A stretch of DNA of 64,000 nucleotides. It comes from Methylobacterium sp. J-078 (lineage in GTDB: Bacteria > Pseudomonadota > Alphaproteobacteria > Rhizobiales > Beijerinckiaceae). Positions 19,868-29,185 of the stretch are shown in pieces (position 1 is the stretch's first letter; each line of letters begins with the position of its first letter). The DNA lies in contig NZ_JAKSYI010000038.1 of assembly GCF_022829285.1 (NCBI RefSeq), positions 81,457 through 145,456 of the forward strand, written 5' to 3'. The notes beneath the pieces were generated by a model. It was not told where the DNA came from, searched no databases, and saw only the letters and a list, made by a program, of their open reading frames with translations. A program made the position numbers and the translations under genes.

Positions 19868-20758
19868 ATGGGCGAACGGATCACGATCACGGCCGGCGAC
19901 GGCACGCAGGCGGTCATCGACGCCGACGGGGCCGAGCCCGTCTCCTGGCAGGTCGGGGGCCGCGCGTATCTCTGGAGCGGCGACCCGGCGCACTGGAACC
20001 GGCACGCGCCATGGCTCTTCCCGGTGGTCGGCGCCTCCAGCGGCGGCACGGTCCATGTGGGGGACCAGGCCTACCCCATGCCGCAGCACGGCTTTGCCCG
20101 CGACCTGCCCTTCACGGTGATCGAGCGGTCCGACGACAGCGTGAGCCTGCGCCTCACCGACAGCGCGGAGACCCGGGCGCACTACCCTTATGCCTTCCGC
20201 CTCGACATCGTCGCGCGGGTCGGGCCCGGGCTCCTCGATTTCGAGATCTGGATCGAGAACACCGACACGGTGCCCCTGCCCTACGGGCTCGGCTTCCACC
20301 CGGCCTTCCCCTGGCCCTTCGCCGGGGGCACCCGCGCCGCCGGGGGCGGCTACGCGGTCCGCTTCGAGCACCCGGAGCGCCCCTTCGTGCCGGAAGTCGG
20401 CGCGGGCGGCGTCCTCCTGCGCGACGAGCGGCCGATCCCCCTCCAGGGCGACACCCTGCCCCTCGATCCGGCGCTCTTCACCGAGGCCCTCGTCTTCCGG
20501 GACGCGGCGAGCGGCTGGATGCGCTTCACCGGCCCCGACGGCACGGCGATCCGCCTCGCGGTCTCGGACTTCCCCCATCTGGCGGTCTGGACCAAGCCGA
20601 CGGCCCCGTTCCTCTCGCTGGAATGCTGGACCGGGCACGCCGACTGGGCCGGCTTCGAAGGCGACCTCACGGGCCGGGATTCGCAGCGCCTGCTGGCACC
20701 GGGCGGTCGTGCCCGCCACGGCGTCACCCTGTCCTTCGAGCGGGAAAGCCGGGCATGA
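19868..20758 (+). CDS. Aldose 1-epimerase family protein
   Basis: 296-residue galactose mutarotase-fold protein acting on hexoses or hexose-phosphates in the cytoplasm. Family features are the substrate-binding PWLFPVVGASSGG, the PQHGFARDLPF segment with the conserved His, FHPAFPWPF with the second His, and the C-terminal LSLECWTGHADW. It most resembles the LacX/YeaD-like subgroup rather than canonical GalM. ATG at 19868. The stop overlaps the start of the next gene (ATGA), so tenA is translationally coupled. Confidence 0.88.
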   Translation: MGERITITAGDGTQAVIDADGAEPVSWQVGGRAYLWSGDPAHWNRHAPWLFPVVGASSGGTVHVGDQAYPMPQHGFARDLPFTVIERSDDSVSLRLTDSAETRAHYPYAFRLDIVARVGPGLLDFEIWIENTDTVPLPYGLGFHPAFPWPFAGGTRAAGGGYAVRFEHPERPFVPEVGAGGVLLRDERPIPLQGDTLPLDPALFTEALVFRDAASGWMRFTGPDGTAIRLAVSDFPHLAVWTKPTAPFLSLECWTGHADWAGFEGDLTGRDSQRLLAPGGRARHGVTLSFERESRA

Positions 20759-21438
20759 CCGACACCGTTTCGTCCCAAGCCTTTTCAGCACAGGCCTGGG
20801 CGCGCAACGCGGAGGCCTACGAGGCGATCCGCACCATGCCGTTCAACGCCGAGCTCGCCGCCGGCACCCTGACCCGGGCGCGCTTCGTCCACTACATCGT
20901 GCAGGACGCGCACTACCTCGTGGGCTTCGGACGCGCCCTGGCGCTGGCCGCCGCCAAGGCGCCGAACCCCGACCGGATGGTGCAGTTCGCCCGGGCGGCC
21001 GAGACCGCCATCGTGGTGGAGCGCTCGCTCCACGGCGGCTTCTTCCGCGATTACGGCATCGACGCCGCGGCCTTCGCGGGCACGCCGCTCTCGCCCCCGT
21101 GCGACCACTACGTCTCCTACCTCCTCGCCACCGCCTATGCGGAGCCCTACGAGGTGGTGCTCGGCGCGCTGCTGCCCTGTTTCTGGATCTATGCCGAGAT
21201 CGGCCGGGATATCTTCTCCCGCGCGCGGGCCGACAACCCGTACCGCGCCTGGATCGACACCTACGCGGGCGAGGACTTCGCCCGGGCGGTGGCCGAGATG
21301 ATCGCCGCCACCGACGAGGCGGCCGCAGGCGCCTCGCCGGATGTCCGAGCGCGGATGCACCATGCCTACGCGCAGGCCACCCGCCTCGAATACCTGTTCT
21401 GGGACGGGGCCTACCGCGAGGCGCGCTGGCTGGTCTGA
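20755..21438 (+). CDS. tenA: TenA/thiaminase II family protein
   Basis: 227-residue all-helical TenA-family protein that in other bacteria hydrolyses aminopyrimidine products of thiamine breakdown for salvage. Recognisable segments are the N-terminal IRTMPFNAELAAGTL, FVHYIVQDAHYLVGFGRALA, the LLPCFWIYAEIGRDI block with the catalytic Cys, and a C-terminal RLEYLFWDGAY. ATG at 20755 overlaps the epimerase stop. No TPP riboswitch is seen and no other thiamine gene lies near. The stop codon lies in the first arm of the downstream palindrome. Confidence 0.92.
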   Translation: MTDTVSSQAFSAQAWARNAEAYEAIRTMPFNAELAAGTLTRARFVHYIVQDAHYLVGFGRALALAAAKAPNPDRMVQFARAAETAIVVERSLHGGFFRDYGIDAAAFAGTPLSPPCDHYVSYLLATAYAEPYEVVLGALLPCFWIYAEIGRDIFSRARADNPYRAWIDTYAGEDFARAVAEMIAATDEAAAGASPDVRARMHHAYAQATRLEYLFWDGAYREARWLV

Positions 21439-21574
21439 TACGTCATCCGCTTGATCAAAGCGGACGACGTATCAGCAAGCCCGCGCGGCGCCTGAGCAAA
21501 GCCCAAATCCGCCATCCCTTCCGGCAATCCGACAGGGATCGCCGGAAGGGATCAAACGGATTTGGTCTGATACG
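21436..21574. repeat. Mosaic of two large palindromes after tenA
   Basis: The first inverted repeat (21436-21474) has arms TGATACGTC/GACGTATCA with an inner CCGCTT/AAGCGG pair and includes the tenA stop codon. The second (21505-21563) has arms of about 20 bases containing AAATCCG and ATCCCTTCCGGC, paired with GCCGGAAGGGAT and CGGATTT. GGTCTGATACG occurs at both borders (21433-21443 and 21564-21574). This is the form of an interspersed palindromic element and may also terminate transcription. Confidence 0.7.
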
Positions 21575-21596
21575 AGCGGCCAGCGCGCCGCAGCGA

Positions 21597-21914
21597 TCAC
21601 ACGGCCTGGAGGCGGCTCTCCCGCGCGCCGATCCGATTGCGGAAGCGGTCGCGCGCCGCGCGCGCCGCCTGCTCGACGCTGCGGAAGACCGCGCCGTCGA
21701 GGGGGTCGAAGTCGCGGTTCGACGAGAAGAAGCGCACGCCGCCGGGCTCCGGCACGGCGATGCCGGCGGCGATCTCGCCGATCTCGATGATCCGGGTCGG
21801 CGCGGGCTCGACATGCAGGCGGTTGCGGGCGCGCTCCGCCCGGTGATCCGCGAAGCCGGGGGCCGCGTGCAGGCGATTCAGCGCCCGCTCGGCCTCGATC
21901 TGAAGATGGGACAT
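21597..21914 (-). CDS. Small hypothetical protein
   Basis: 105-residue protein starting MSHLQIEAERALNRLHAAPG. It has an Arg- and Ala-rich helical N-terminal half, a beta-like IIEIGEIAAGIAVPEPGG and a C-terminal helix rich in Arg (FRSVEQAARAARDRFRNRIG). I do not recognise a family. ATG at 21914 has GGAG eight bases upstream, which favours it over an earlier in-frame start at 21953. The region upstream to about 22320 contains no other gene. Confidence 0.6.
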   Translation of the reverse strand: MSHLQIEAERALNRLHAAPGFADHRAERARNRLHVEPAPTRIIEIGEIAAGIAVPEPGGVRFFSSNRDFDPLDGAVFRSVEQAARAARDRFRNRIGARESRLQAV

Positions 21915-22321
21915 GACAAGGACTCCGGTGGCCGGCGCAAGGCCGGCGGACAACGAACGGTGGGACGCGACGGAGAGGTCAGCGTCGACAGCAGCCGCGT
22001 TGGGACCGGGAAGCCGAGGACCGGAGGAGCGAGGTATCGCCCTGCCGGAGGATTGCGTTGCAGACAGTCACGGCAAGTCATCCTTTCCGAGAAGGACCAC
22101 GAGGCGCGCACGCATCGCGGTGCTTTAGCGTTTGATGACGCGGCGCAAGCTACACACTTCAAATCACCGCGGCCCGGCGACACGCTTGGGCGTCGCCGAA
22201 CGTCTTCAAAATGCTCATTCCGCTGCGTTTCGTCAACGGATCGATCTTCCGAATGCAGCACAGTCCGTGGCAGAAACGGCCCCGCTCTGGTCCTGGCGGG
22301 GATGCTTCCTTCGCGAACCCC

Positions 22322-23038
22322 TCAGGCGGCCGCGAGCACGGCCGCAAGGTCGCGGTAATCGCAAAAAATCCGGGCCGCCCCGGCCCGCGTCAGGTCGGCG
22401 GCGGCCGGGTCGTGCTTCCAGTGGCCGCCGCCGCTGAAGCCGACGACGCGCATGCCGGCGGCGCGGGCCGCCGTGACGCCGGGCACGCTGTCCTCGATGA
22501 CGAGGCAGGCGTCGGGCGCCACGCCCATCGTGGCGGCGGCATGGAGGAACAGGTCCGGCGCCGGCTTGCCCCGCGCCACCATGGTGGAGGAGAAGATCCG
22601 CCCCTCGAACAGCGGCAGCAGCCCGGTCAGGCCCAGCGAATGGCGCAGGCGGACGGGATCGCTGCTGGAGGCCACGCAGGAGGGCAGGCCGAGGGCGGCC
22701 ACCGCCTCGGCGACGCCCGCGACGGCGCGCAGCTCCGCGTCGAAGGCGCGCAGGGTATCCACCTTCACCGCCTCGACGAAGCCGTCCGGCGTCCCGATCC
22801 CGTAATCGCGCGCGATGTGCTCCATGATGGAGGCCATCGAGGTTCCGGCGAAGCGCGCCCGCACGGTCTCGACGTCGATGGGCACGCCGATGCGGTTGAG
22901 GCCGGCCGTGAGCCGCGCCAGGCTGATCGGCTCGCTGTCGACGAGCACCCCGTCGCAATCGAAGATCACCAGCCCGAGGGGCGGTGCGGTCTCGCCGGGC
23001 GCGGGCAGCGGATCGAGGAGCGTCGAGGCGTCGGGCAT
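22322..23038 (-). CDS. HAD-superfamily phosphatase (beta-phosphoglucomutase-like subfamily)
   Basis: 238-residue HAD hydrolase, class IA cap, likely a sugar-phosphate or small phosphomonoester phosphatase/mutase in the cytoplasm. Motif I is [12 protein letters not shown] (nucleophile plus acid/base Asp), motif II is the Ser in CVASSSDP, motif III the Lys in [11 protein letters not shown], and motif [16 protein letters not shown] at 23038. The 400 bases upstream of the neighbouring small gene and this gene's C-terminal end show no further coding signal. Substrate cannot be assigned from sequence. Confidence 0.88.
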   Translation of the reverse strand: MPDASTLLDPLPAPGETAPPLGLVIFDCDGVLVDSEPISLARLTAGLNRIGVPIDVETVRARFAGTSMASIMEHIARDYGIGTPDGFVEAVKVDTLRAFDAELRAVAGVAEAVAALGLPSCVASSSDPVRLRHSLGLTGLLPLFEGRIFSSTMVARGKPAPDLFLHAAATMGVAPDACLVIEDSVPGVTAARAAGMRVVGFSGGGHWKHDPAAADLTRAGAARIFCDYRDLAAVLAAA

Positions 23039-23254
23039 GGGTCTGGGTCGGGTCTCGGGTTGCGGCCGGGCCCCGCGCGCCGCGCGGCCCCGTGCCCGCA
23101 TATGGCGCGCTCGCCATCCGGCGCAAACCGCGGTGCCAGCGCTTGGACGACCGCTTGAACAACCGCCCGGGCAGCGGTGGCTTGCGCCCGTCGGCCCGCC
23201 CTCCTACTCAGCCTCAACGGCCGGCGCGGATGCCGGCGGGTGCGATCGGGTGCG

Positions 23255-23575
23255 ATGGTCCGTTTCCTCAGCCGCTTCCTCGGCCTCGTCTTCCTCGCGG
23301 GCGGCTTCGTCTGCCTCGTCTACGACGGCGCCCGCTCCATCGCGAATAACGGCCTGCGCGTCACCAGCGTCAGCGACCTCGCCTTCACCCTGTTCAAGGA
23401 CCGGGCGAGCGCCCTGCAGGGCACGGTGGAGGGGGTGGCCCCTTGGCTCTGGCAGATCCTCGTGCTGCCCCTGACCCTGGCGCCCGCCGCCCTGCTCGGC
23501 CTCGTGATCGGCGCCGTCCTGCTCTGGATCGGCCAGCCGGCCCGCGAGCGCATCGGTTTCCTCAGCGGCCCCTGA
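23255..23575 (+). CDS. Small two-pass membrane protein
   Basis: 106-residue hypothetical protein. Two hydrophobic helices are clear: LSRFLGLVFLAGGFVCLVYD near the N-terminus and LWQILVLPLTLAPAALLGLV with its continuation near residues 65-90. A loop with DGARSIANNGLRVTSVSDLA lies between. The pattern is shared by short conserved proteins of Hyphomicrobiales as I recall, with no known role. ATG at 23255. It stands alone on this strand. Confidence 0.7.
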   Translation: MVRFLSRFLGLVFLAGGFVCLVYDGARSIANNGLRVTSVSDLAFTLFKDRASALQGTVEGVAPWLWQILVLPLTLAPAALLGLVIGAVLLWIGQPARERIGFLSGP

Positions 23576-23787
23576 GACGACGTCGGGCCGTCCCGAGCAA
23601 TCCGGCGAGACGATCCGCGTTCGCGCGTGCCGTTTGGCACCCCGCCGGACCTTCGCGCGTCGCGGACAATGGCCGAGGCGCCTTAATTGTTTACCGTTGT
23701 CGGTCGTAGACAAGGCAGAAGAGCGGGCCGCGGCGACGCGCCCGCCCCATACGCGACCTTCGAAACCTGTCAGGGATTGTCCTCCTC

Positions 23788-24066
23788 ATGTCCCGCATCG
23801 CCGCCGTCTGCGCCCTGATCCTCCTGCTCGGCGCCGCCCCGTCCCTGGCGCAGCCGAATTCCGGAGCGCCGGGCCCTGCCCCGCGCAACATCACCGCGAC
23901 CGGCGTCACGAAGCCGCCGAGCGGCGGCGGTGGAACGAAGGCCCCCTACACCCGCGCCTCCACGGAGGCCGACATGGCCAAGGCCCAGCGCGCGGCGGCC
24001 GCCCGCGACAAGGCCTGGGACACCAAGATGCGCACCACCATGGGCTCGATCTGCAAGGGCTGCTGA
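23788..24066 (+). CDS. Small secreted hypothetical protein
   Basis: 92-residue protein with a signal peptide (MSRIAAVCALILLLGAAPSL, cleavage after LAQ). The mature peptide is Pro/Gly/Thr-rich, then a basic helix AKAQRAAAARDKAWDTKMR, and ends in a two-Cys motif CKGC. No family recognised. ATG at 23788. A short direct duplication (gctgaggcgag twice, around 24064-24090) separates it from the ABC ATPase gene. Confidence 0.65.
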   Translation: MSRIAAVCALILLLGAAPSLAQPNSGAPGPAPRNITATGVTKPPSGGGGTKAPYTRASTEADMAKAQRAAAARDKAWDTKMRTTMGSICKGC

Positions 24067-24100
24067 GGCGAGGGCTGCTGAGGCGAGGCCGGACCGCGCC

Positions 24101-25057
24101 GTGATCCGCCTGGAGGGGGTGAGCAAGCGCTTTCCGGGCGCCGAGCGCCCCGCCGTCGACGATGTCGACCTCGCCGTGGAGGAAGGCAGCGTCTGCGCCC
24201 TGATCGGCCCCTCCGGCTGCGGCAAGTCCACCACCCTGCGCATGGTGAACCGGCTGGTGGAGCCGGATGCGGGCCGGGTCCTGGTGGCGGGCGAGGACGT
24301 GACGCGGGGTGACCCCGTCGCCTTGCGCCGGCGCATCGGCTACGTGCTCCAGGGCGTCGGCCTGTTCCCCCATCGCAGCGTCGCCGAGAACGTCGCCACC
24401 GTGCCGGGCCTGCTGGGCTGGAAGCGGGCGCGGATCGCCGAACGCGTCGACGCGATGCTCGACCTCGTGGGCCTCGATCCGGCCGAGTATCGGGCACGCC
24501 GCCCGCACGAACTCTCCGGCGGCCAGCGCCAGCGCGTGGGCGTGGCCCGGGCGCTCGCCGCCGATCCGCCGGTCCTCCTCATGGACGAGCCCTTCGGCGC
24601 GGTGGACCCCCTCGCCCGCGACCGGCTCCAGGGCGAGATCCGCGCCATCCTGCGTCGCTTGCGCAAGACCGTGCTGATCGTCACCCACGACATCGACGAG
24701 GCCATGCGGATGGGCGACCGCGTCGTGCTCATGCGCGCGGGCCGCATCGTCCAGGCCGATGCGCCGGAGCGCCTGCTCGCCGCCCCGGCGGACGCCTTCG
24801 CGGCCGGGTTCGTGGGCCAGGACCGCGCCCTGCGCCGGCTCGCGCTGATGGCCGCCGGCACCCTGGGCAGCCCCGGCGCCGTGCCGGGCGCCCCCGCGAT
24901 CGCGGCGTCGGCCTCGCTGCGGGAGGCGCTGTCCCTCCTCCTCGCCACCGGCGCCGACGGGCTGAACCTCACCGGCGACGGCCCGCCGGTCCATCTCACC
25001 CTCGCGGCGATCCGCGCCGAGGCGGCACGGGCGGGCGACGCGGCGGATCCGGCGTAG
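24101..25057 (+). CDS. Osmoprotectant-type ABC transporter ATP-binding protein (orphan)
   Basis: 318-residue ABC ATPase of the OpuCA/ProV class. Motifs: Walker A GPSGCGKSTTL, Q-loop YVLQGVGLFPH, signature [15 protein letters not shown], Walker B VLLMDEPFGAVDP, and VTHDIDEAMRMGDR typical of glycine-betaine/choline importers. An 80-residue C-terminal extension lacks clear CBS domains. The start is a GTG at 24101 (VIRLEGVSKRF). No permease or binding-protein gene lies beside it, which is unusual because these are normally encoded as operons; it may pair with components elsewhere. Confidence 0.85.
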   Translation: MIRLEGVSKRFPGAERPAVDDVDLAVEEGSVCALIGPSGCGKSTTLRMVNRLVEPDAGRVLVAGEDVTRGDPVALRRRIGYVLQGVGLFPHRSVAENVATVPGLLGWKRARIAERVDAMLDLVGLDPAEYRARRPHELSGGQRQRVGVARALAADPPVLLMDEPFGAVDPLARDRLQGEIRAILRRLRKTVLIVTHDIDEAMRMGDRVVLMRAGRIVQADAPERLLAAPADAFAAGFVGQDRALRRLALMAAGTLGSPGAVPGAPAIAASASLREALSLLLATGADGLNLTGDGPPVHLTLAAIRAEAARAGDAADPA

Positions 25058-25063
25058 GGCGGC

Positions 25064-25744
25064 CTACTTGCACTCCTCGCGGGCGCGCTTCATCGCCTCG
25101 CCGAAGCCCGCCAGGGCGTACTCGTCGCTGGTGGGGTTGCCGCGCAGCGAGGTGGTCTTGACCTGGAGCTTCGGGGTCCGGGTCATCTCGGTGACCACGC
25201 GGGTCTCCTCGGCCGGGTTCTGGAGCCAGGCGTTGTTGTCCTTCGTCACGAGGCCGTAGCGGGTCGCGCCGAGGTTGAGGGCCGGGTCGGTGGCGGCGGG
25301 GCCCGCATTGGCCTTGGCCTGGCTGCTCGCCGGCTTGGCGGGGAAGCCCAGCATCACCGCGACCTCGTTGGCCACGTTCTCGGCCTTGCGCACGGTGACG
25401 AACAGGTAGGCCGTGTCGCGCTTCAGGGTCTTCGGGGAGCGCGTCTGGGGCTGGGCGATGGCGTAGCAGACGCGGGTCTTGCCCTGGCCGTTGGCGAAGA
25501 CGTTCCAGTCGCCGAAGATCGCCACCGGCGTCGCCTGCTGCATGCCGGGGGCCGTCACCGGCGCCTTCTTCTCGCGCCCGCGTCGGCGCTTCTTGCCCGG
25601 GGCCTCCGGTTCCTCCGGGGCGGCCTCTTGAGCGAGAGCCGGCGTCGCGCCGAGGGTATGGGGCAGCGGCACGAAGGGCGCCACGGCGGTCAGGACGATC
25701 ATGGCGGCTCCGAACCGGAGACCGCGCCACAGAACAGGAATCAT
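25064..25744 (-). CDS. Invasion-associated locus B (IalB) family protein
   Basis: 226-residue exported protein of the IalB family, common in Hyphomicrobiales. The N-terminal hydrophobic segment (LRFGAAMIVLTAVAPFVPLP, with cleavage near ALA-QEA) is followed by an acidic then strongly basic linker (KKRRRGREKK) and the domain core FGDWNVFANGQGKTRVCYAI, LFVTVRKAENVANEVAVMLG and MKRAREECK. A Cys pair is conserved (CYAI and the C-terminal EEC). In Bartonella the founder affects erythrocyte invasion; in free-living bacteria the role is unclear, probably envelope-related. It converges with the ABC ATPase gene, six bases apart. ATG at 25744 chosen. Confidence 0.88.
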   Translation of the reverse strand: MIPVLWRGLRFGAAMIVLTAVAPFVPLPHTLGATPALAQEAAPEEPEAPGKKRRRGREKKAPVTAPGMQQATPVAIFGDWNVFANGQGKTRVCYAIAQPQTRSPKTLKRDTAYLFVTVRKAENVANEVAVMLGFPAKPASSQAKANAGPAATDPALNLGATRYGLVTKDNNAWLQNPAEETRVVTEMTRTPKLQVKTTSLRGNPTSDEYALAGFGEAMKRAREECK

Positions 25745-25864
25745 GAAGGACCCTTGGAAGGACGCCGCCGGGCCGAGAGACCCTGACATTCGTCCGAAAT
25801 TGCGTCCGAAATTGCGGCGCCCGCGCGCGCCGGTTTCATGCGGAGGCCTGCGAACGACCGCGCC

Positions 25865-26191
25865 TCAGACGGCGTGGGCCTCGCCCGCGAAGCCCGCCGG
25901 CATCGGGATGGCCGCGAGCGCGGCGGCCAGGACGGTTCCGAGGCTCCCGTCCGCCCCGGGCGCACCCGCCGGCAGCGCCTGCTCGGGGGCCGTCTTCTCG
26001 ACCTCCGGGATGCGTGGCAGCGGACGCGGCTCCGGATCGTTGTAGGGCGTGTTGTAGCACTTGCGCACCGAGGCCCAGAAGGCGTCCCGGTCGGTGTCGG
26101 TCAGGCGGCCGAGGGCCGCGTCGATCCGCTGAATGGCTTCGGCCGCGAGGGCGGGGACGTCGTCGGGCGCGATCCAGCTGTCGGCGGGCAT
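25865..26191 (-). CDS. Hypothetical protein
   Basis: 108-residue protein with an N-terminal helical half (APDDVPALAAEAIQRIDAAL, then RLTDTDRDAFWASVRKCYN) and a Pro-rich C-terminal half. No family recognised. ATG at 26191 has GGAG shortly upstream. It lies between argH and ialB on the same strand, so it may be read from the argH transcript unless the hairpin at 26252-26270 stops it. Confidence 0.6.
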   Translation of the reverse strand: MPADSWIAPDDVPALAAEAIQRIDAALGRLTDTDRDAFWASVRKCYNTPYNDPEPRPLPRIPEVEKTAPEQALPAGAPGADGSLGTVLAAALAAIPMPAGFAGEAHAV

Positions 26192-26251
26192 GGGAGATCT
26201 CCGAAGGGCTCGGGGCAGGTCCTACACAGCATCACATAGCTGAGCCGTGAA

Positions 26252-26270
26252 CGCACCTGCCCGGTGCGTG
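26252..26270 (-). terminator. Hairpin between argH and the next gene
   Basis: Perfect seven-pair inverted repeat ACGCACC/GGTGCGT with a five-base loop, placed 20 bases after the argH stop on the minus strand. There is no U tract, so an intrinsic terminator is only possible, not certain. Confidence 0.35.
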
Positions 26271-26289
26271 GTTCTTCAGGCCGGCCGGG

Positions 26290-27675
26290 TCAGGCGGTCC
26301 CGAGGGTGCCGAGCCAGCGGCTCGCCTGCGCGCGCACATTGTCGGGGGCCGTGCCGCCGTAGCTGGTGCGGCTCGACACCGAGTTCTCGACGCCGAGGAC
26401 CGCGTAGACGGCTTGCGTGATGCGCGGCTCGGCCTCCTGCATCTCGGCCAGCGAGAGCGCCTCCAGCCCGACATCGCGGGCGGAGGCCACGCCGACGAGG
26501 CGGCCGGTGACGTGGTGGGCCTCGCGGAACGGCAGACCGAGCTCGCGCACCAGCCAGTCGGCGAGATCGGTGGCCGTGGCGTAGCCGGAGCCGGCGGCCC
26601 GCGCCAGGACGGGCGCGTTGGGTTCGAGGTCGCGCACCATGCCGGTCATGGCGGCCAGACACAGGGAGAGGGCCTGGAGGGCGTCGAAGGTGCCCTCCTT
26701 GTCCTCCTGCATGTCCTTCGAATAGGCGAGCGGCAGGCCCTTCATCACGATGAGCAGGCCCGTGAGCGCGCCGATGACGCGGCCGGACTTCGCCCGCACC
26801 AGTTCGGCGGCGTCCGGGTTTCGCTTCTGGGGCATGATCGACGAGCCGGTGGTGTAGCCGTCCGACAGCCTGACGAAGTTGAACTGCGCCGAGGTCCAGA
26901 CCACGAGCTCCTCGGCGAAGCGCGAGAGGTGAACCGCACAGATCGAGGCGGCGGCGAGGGATTCGAGGGCGAAGTCGCGGTCGGCCACCGAATCGAGGGA
27001 ATTCGCGGTGGGGCGGTCGAAGCCGAGCGCGGCGGCGGTGGCGTGCCGGTCGATGGGGAAGGAGGTGCCGGCCAGCGCCGCGGCTCCCAGAGGACACTCG
27101 TTGAGGCGCGCGCGGGCGTCGCGGAAGCGGCCACGGTCGCGGGCCAGCATCTCCACGTAGGCGAGGCAATGGTGCCCGAAGGTGACGGGCTGGGCCGATT
27201 GCAGGTGGGTGAAGCCCGGCATCACCGTGGCCGCGTGCGCCAGCGCCTTCTCGGCCAGCGCCCGCTGGAGATCGGCGGCCTGGGCGTCCAGGCTGTCCAG
27301 GGTGTCGCGCACCCAGAGCTTCATGTCAGTGGCGACCTGGTCGTTGCGCGAGCGCGCGGTGTGCAGGCGCCCGGCCGCCGGGCCGACGATCTCAGTCAGC
27401 CGGCTCTCGACCGACATGTGGATGTCCTCGAGCTCGCGGCGGAACACGAAGCCGCCCGACTCGATTTCGTCGCGCACGGCCTTGAGACCGTCCTGGATCG
27501 CGGCCACATCGGCGGATGGCAGGATGCCGGCCTCGCCCAGCATCGCCACATGCGCCAGCGAGCCGCGGATGTCCTGGGGCGCGAGGCGCTTGTCGAACCC
27601 GATGGAGGCGTTGATCTCCTCCATGATCTCGGCGGGGCCGCTCGCGAAGCGCCCGCCCCACATCCGGTTGCTCAT
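26290..27675 (-). CDS. argH: Argininosuccinate lyase
   Basis: 461-residue enzyme of arginine synthesis that splits argininosuccinate into arginine and fumarate. The fumarase/aspartase-superfamily signature [12 protein letters not shown] is present, as are the N-terminal [10 protein letters not shown], the [13 protein letters not shown] substrate loop and the [13 protein letters not shown] segment with its active-site His. The length matches the family. ATG at 27675. The divergent tlpA begins 52 bases away, an arrangement I recall from other alphaproteobacteria. Confidence 0.97.
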   Translation of the reverse strand: MSNRMWGGRFASGPAEIMEEINASIGFDKRLAPQDIRGSLAHVAMLGEAGILPSADVAAIQDGLKAVRDEIESGGFVFRRELEDIHMSVESRLTEIVGPAAGRLHTARSRNDQVATDMKLWVRDTLDSLDAQAADLQRALAEKALAHAATVMPGFTHLQSAQPVTFGHHCLAYVEMLARDRGRFRDARARLNECPLGAAALAGTSFPIDRHATAAALGFDRPTANSLDSVADRDFALESLAAASICAVHLSRFAEELVVWTSAQFNFVRLSDGYTTGSSIMPQKRNPDAAELVRAKSGRVIGALTGLLIVMKGLPLAYSKDMQEDKEGTFDALQALSLCLAAMTGMVRDLEPNAPVLARAAGSGYATATDLADWLVRELGLPFREAHHVTGRLVGVASARDVGLEALSLAEMQEAEPRITQAVYAVLGVENSVSSRTSYGGTAPDNVRAQASRWLGTLGTA

Positions 27676-27726
27676 GCTCTCAATGACCCTTCCCGCCCTT
27701 CGCCCTGCCCACTCGGGCAAGCAACG

Positions 27727-28356
27727 ATGATGCCCGGCATCCGTGCGACCCTCGCCGGCGGAGCCGTCCTCGTCGCCGTCCTCGGCACGTGGCTTGCCGT
27801 ATACGGGACGGGCTCGACCGGCGGCAACTCCGCCCCTTGCGCGGATTCCGCAGCGGCGGCGGCCCGGATCGCGCCCCTGGCGCGGGGCGAGGTCGCGGCC
27901 CTCCAGGTCGCGGTCCCGCCGGTGCCGGCGCCCGCCCTCGCCTTCCGGGGCCCGGAGGGGGTCGACACCACCCTGGCGGGCGTGACGGGCCTGCGCCTCG
28001 TGAACCTGTGGGCGACCTGGTGCGCCCCCTGCAAGGCCGAGATGCCAGCCCTCGACCGGCTCCAGGCCCGGCTCGGCGGGCCGGATTTCACGGTGGTGGC
28101 GATCAACGTCGACACCCGCAACCTCGACGCGCCCGCCGCCTGGCTCAAGCAGAACGGCATCGCGCGGCTCGCTTACTACGCCGACCCGGGCGGGCGCGTG
28201 CTGCCGGCGATCCAGAAGGCCACCGGGTCGCTGGGCCTGCCCACGACCCTGCTGGTGGACGGGCGGGGCTGCACCCTCGGCGTCATGAAAGGGCCGGCGG
28301 AGTGGGACAGCGCCGATGGGATCAGGCTGATCGAGACCGCCCTCGGCCGGTCCTGA
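27727..28356 (+). CDS. tlpA: TlpA-type thiol:disulfide interchange protein
   Basis: 209-residue membrane-anchored, periplasm-facing thioredoxin-fold protein. One N-terminal transmembrane anchor ([17 protein letters not shown]) precedes the thioredoxin domain with active site [13 protein letters not shown] and the cis-Pro loop [13 protein letters not shown]. TlpA proteins keep Cu centres or cytochrome maturation partners reduced, chiefly for cytochrome oxidase assembly. ATG at 27727, with a second Met immediately after. It is transcribed divergently from argH. Confidence 0.92.
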   Translation: MMPGIRATLAGGAVLVAVLGTWLAVYGTGSTGGNSAPCADSAAAAARIAPLARGEVAALQVAVPPVPAPALAFRGPEGVDTTLAGVTGLRLVNLWATWCAPCKAEMPALDRLQARLGGPDFTVVAINVDTRNLDAPAAWLKQNGIARLAYYADPGGRVLPAIQKATGSLGLPTTLLVDGRGCTLGVMKGPAEWDSADGIRLIETALGRS

Positions 28357-28573
28357 CCCACGGAACGGCTCGGTCGAATCCCGCAAAGATTGCCACTAGG
28401 ACAGAACACCCGCCGCGCGTTCATCGACAGTCGCGAAAAGGGAGATAAACCTGTTTTCGAGTACAAAATCTAAAGTTTTTAGTTGTCATATATTCCTGTC
28501 GCGATCATGATTGCTCGACATCGAATCGACGCGAGTGTCTCTACGCCTGTTCTCAGACGGAGGCTTGATCATC
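28357..28573. other. AT-rich intergenic region
   Basis: 217 bases between tlpA and a secreted protein gene. The block near 28440-28500 is markedly AT-rich for this genome (runs such as ctaaagtttttag and catatattcc) and is the probable promoter of the downstream gene. No gene or repeat was seen. Confidence 0.45.
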
Positions 28574-29053
28574 ATGTCACGACATTGGGTCTTTCTGTCC
28601 GCAGCCGTGCTGGCCGCGCCCTTCGCGCACGCCGCCGAATTGCCACGCAGTGGCACCGACAGCTACTCGACCACCTACGTCACCTCCTCCTTCCTCACGA
28701 TGAAGCTCGGGGAGCGCACGGTGACGACCTACGACAGCTCCGGGATCACCCGGAACGACGCCGGCGGCCCGATGTTCAACAACATGGGCACCCGCTGCAT
28801 CGGGATGCGCGAGGTCGTCGGCAGCGAGGCGCTGAACCGCGGCTCCTGCATCGACAGCGACGCCGACGGCGATCAGATCTTCTCCACCTACGAGGCCAAG
28901 GGCATCAAGGGCACACATGTCTTCATTGGCGGCACGGGCAAGTACGCCGGGATTTCGGGGACGGCGGATTATACGAGCCAGTCGGTGAAAAGCCCGGACG
29001 GACGTGGAATGACGCTGGTCATTCATCAGTCGAACTGGAAATTATCACCTTGA
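28574..29053 (+). CDS. Secreted hypothetical protein
   Basis: 159-residue protein with a signal peptide (HWVFLSAAVLAAPFAHAAEL, cleavage after AHA). The mature domain contains SYSTTYVTSSFLTMKLGERT, a CIGMRE/CIDSDADGD pair of conserved Cys residues, and a Gly-rich TGKYAGISGTADYTS segment, which recalls allene-oxide-cyclase-barrel-like or similar small beta-barrel proteins. Family not certain. ATG at 28574 preceded by GGAGG about ten bases upstream. An AT-rich upstream region suggests its own promoter. Confidence 0.7.
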   Translation: MSRHWVFLSAAVLAAPFAHAAELPRSGTDSYSTTYVTSSFLTMKLGERTVTTYDSSGITRNDAGGPMFNNMGTRCIGMREVVGSEALNRGSCIDSDADGDQIFSTYEAKGIKGTHVFIGGTGKYAGISGTADYTSQSVKSPDGRGMTLVIHQSNWKLSP

Positions 29054-29185
29054 CTATTCAGTCTAAGATGCCCGTGCAGGATGGTCACTCGCGGTGAACT
29101 TCGCCCTCGCCAGGCGAATGCGGGGGAATTTTTAACGCCTCTGAAGAATGATGCGAGGCCTTCCTCCAGACGGGCTCCTCGCCGC

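Noticed and set aside
20600..20755. TPP riboswitch for tenA
   Set aside because: tenA starts inside the end of the epimerase gene with an ATGA overlap, leaving no leader for a riboswitch, and no conserved TPP elements are seen.
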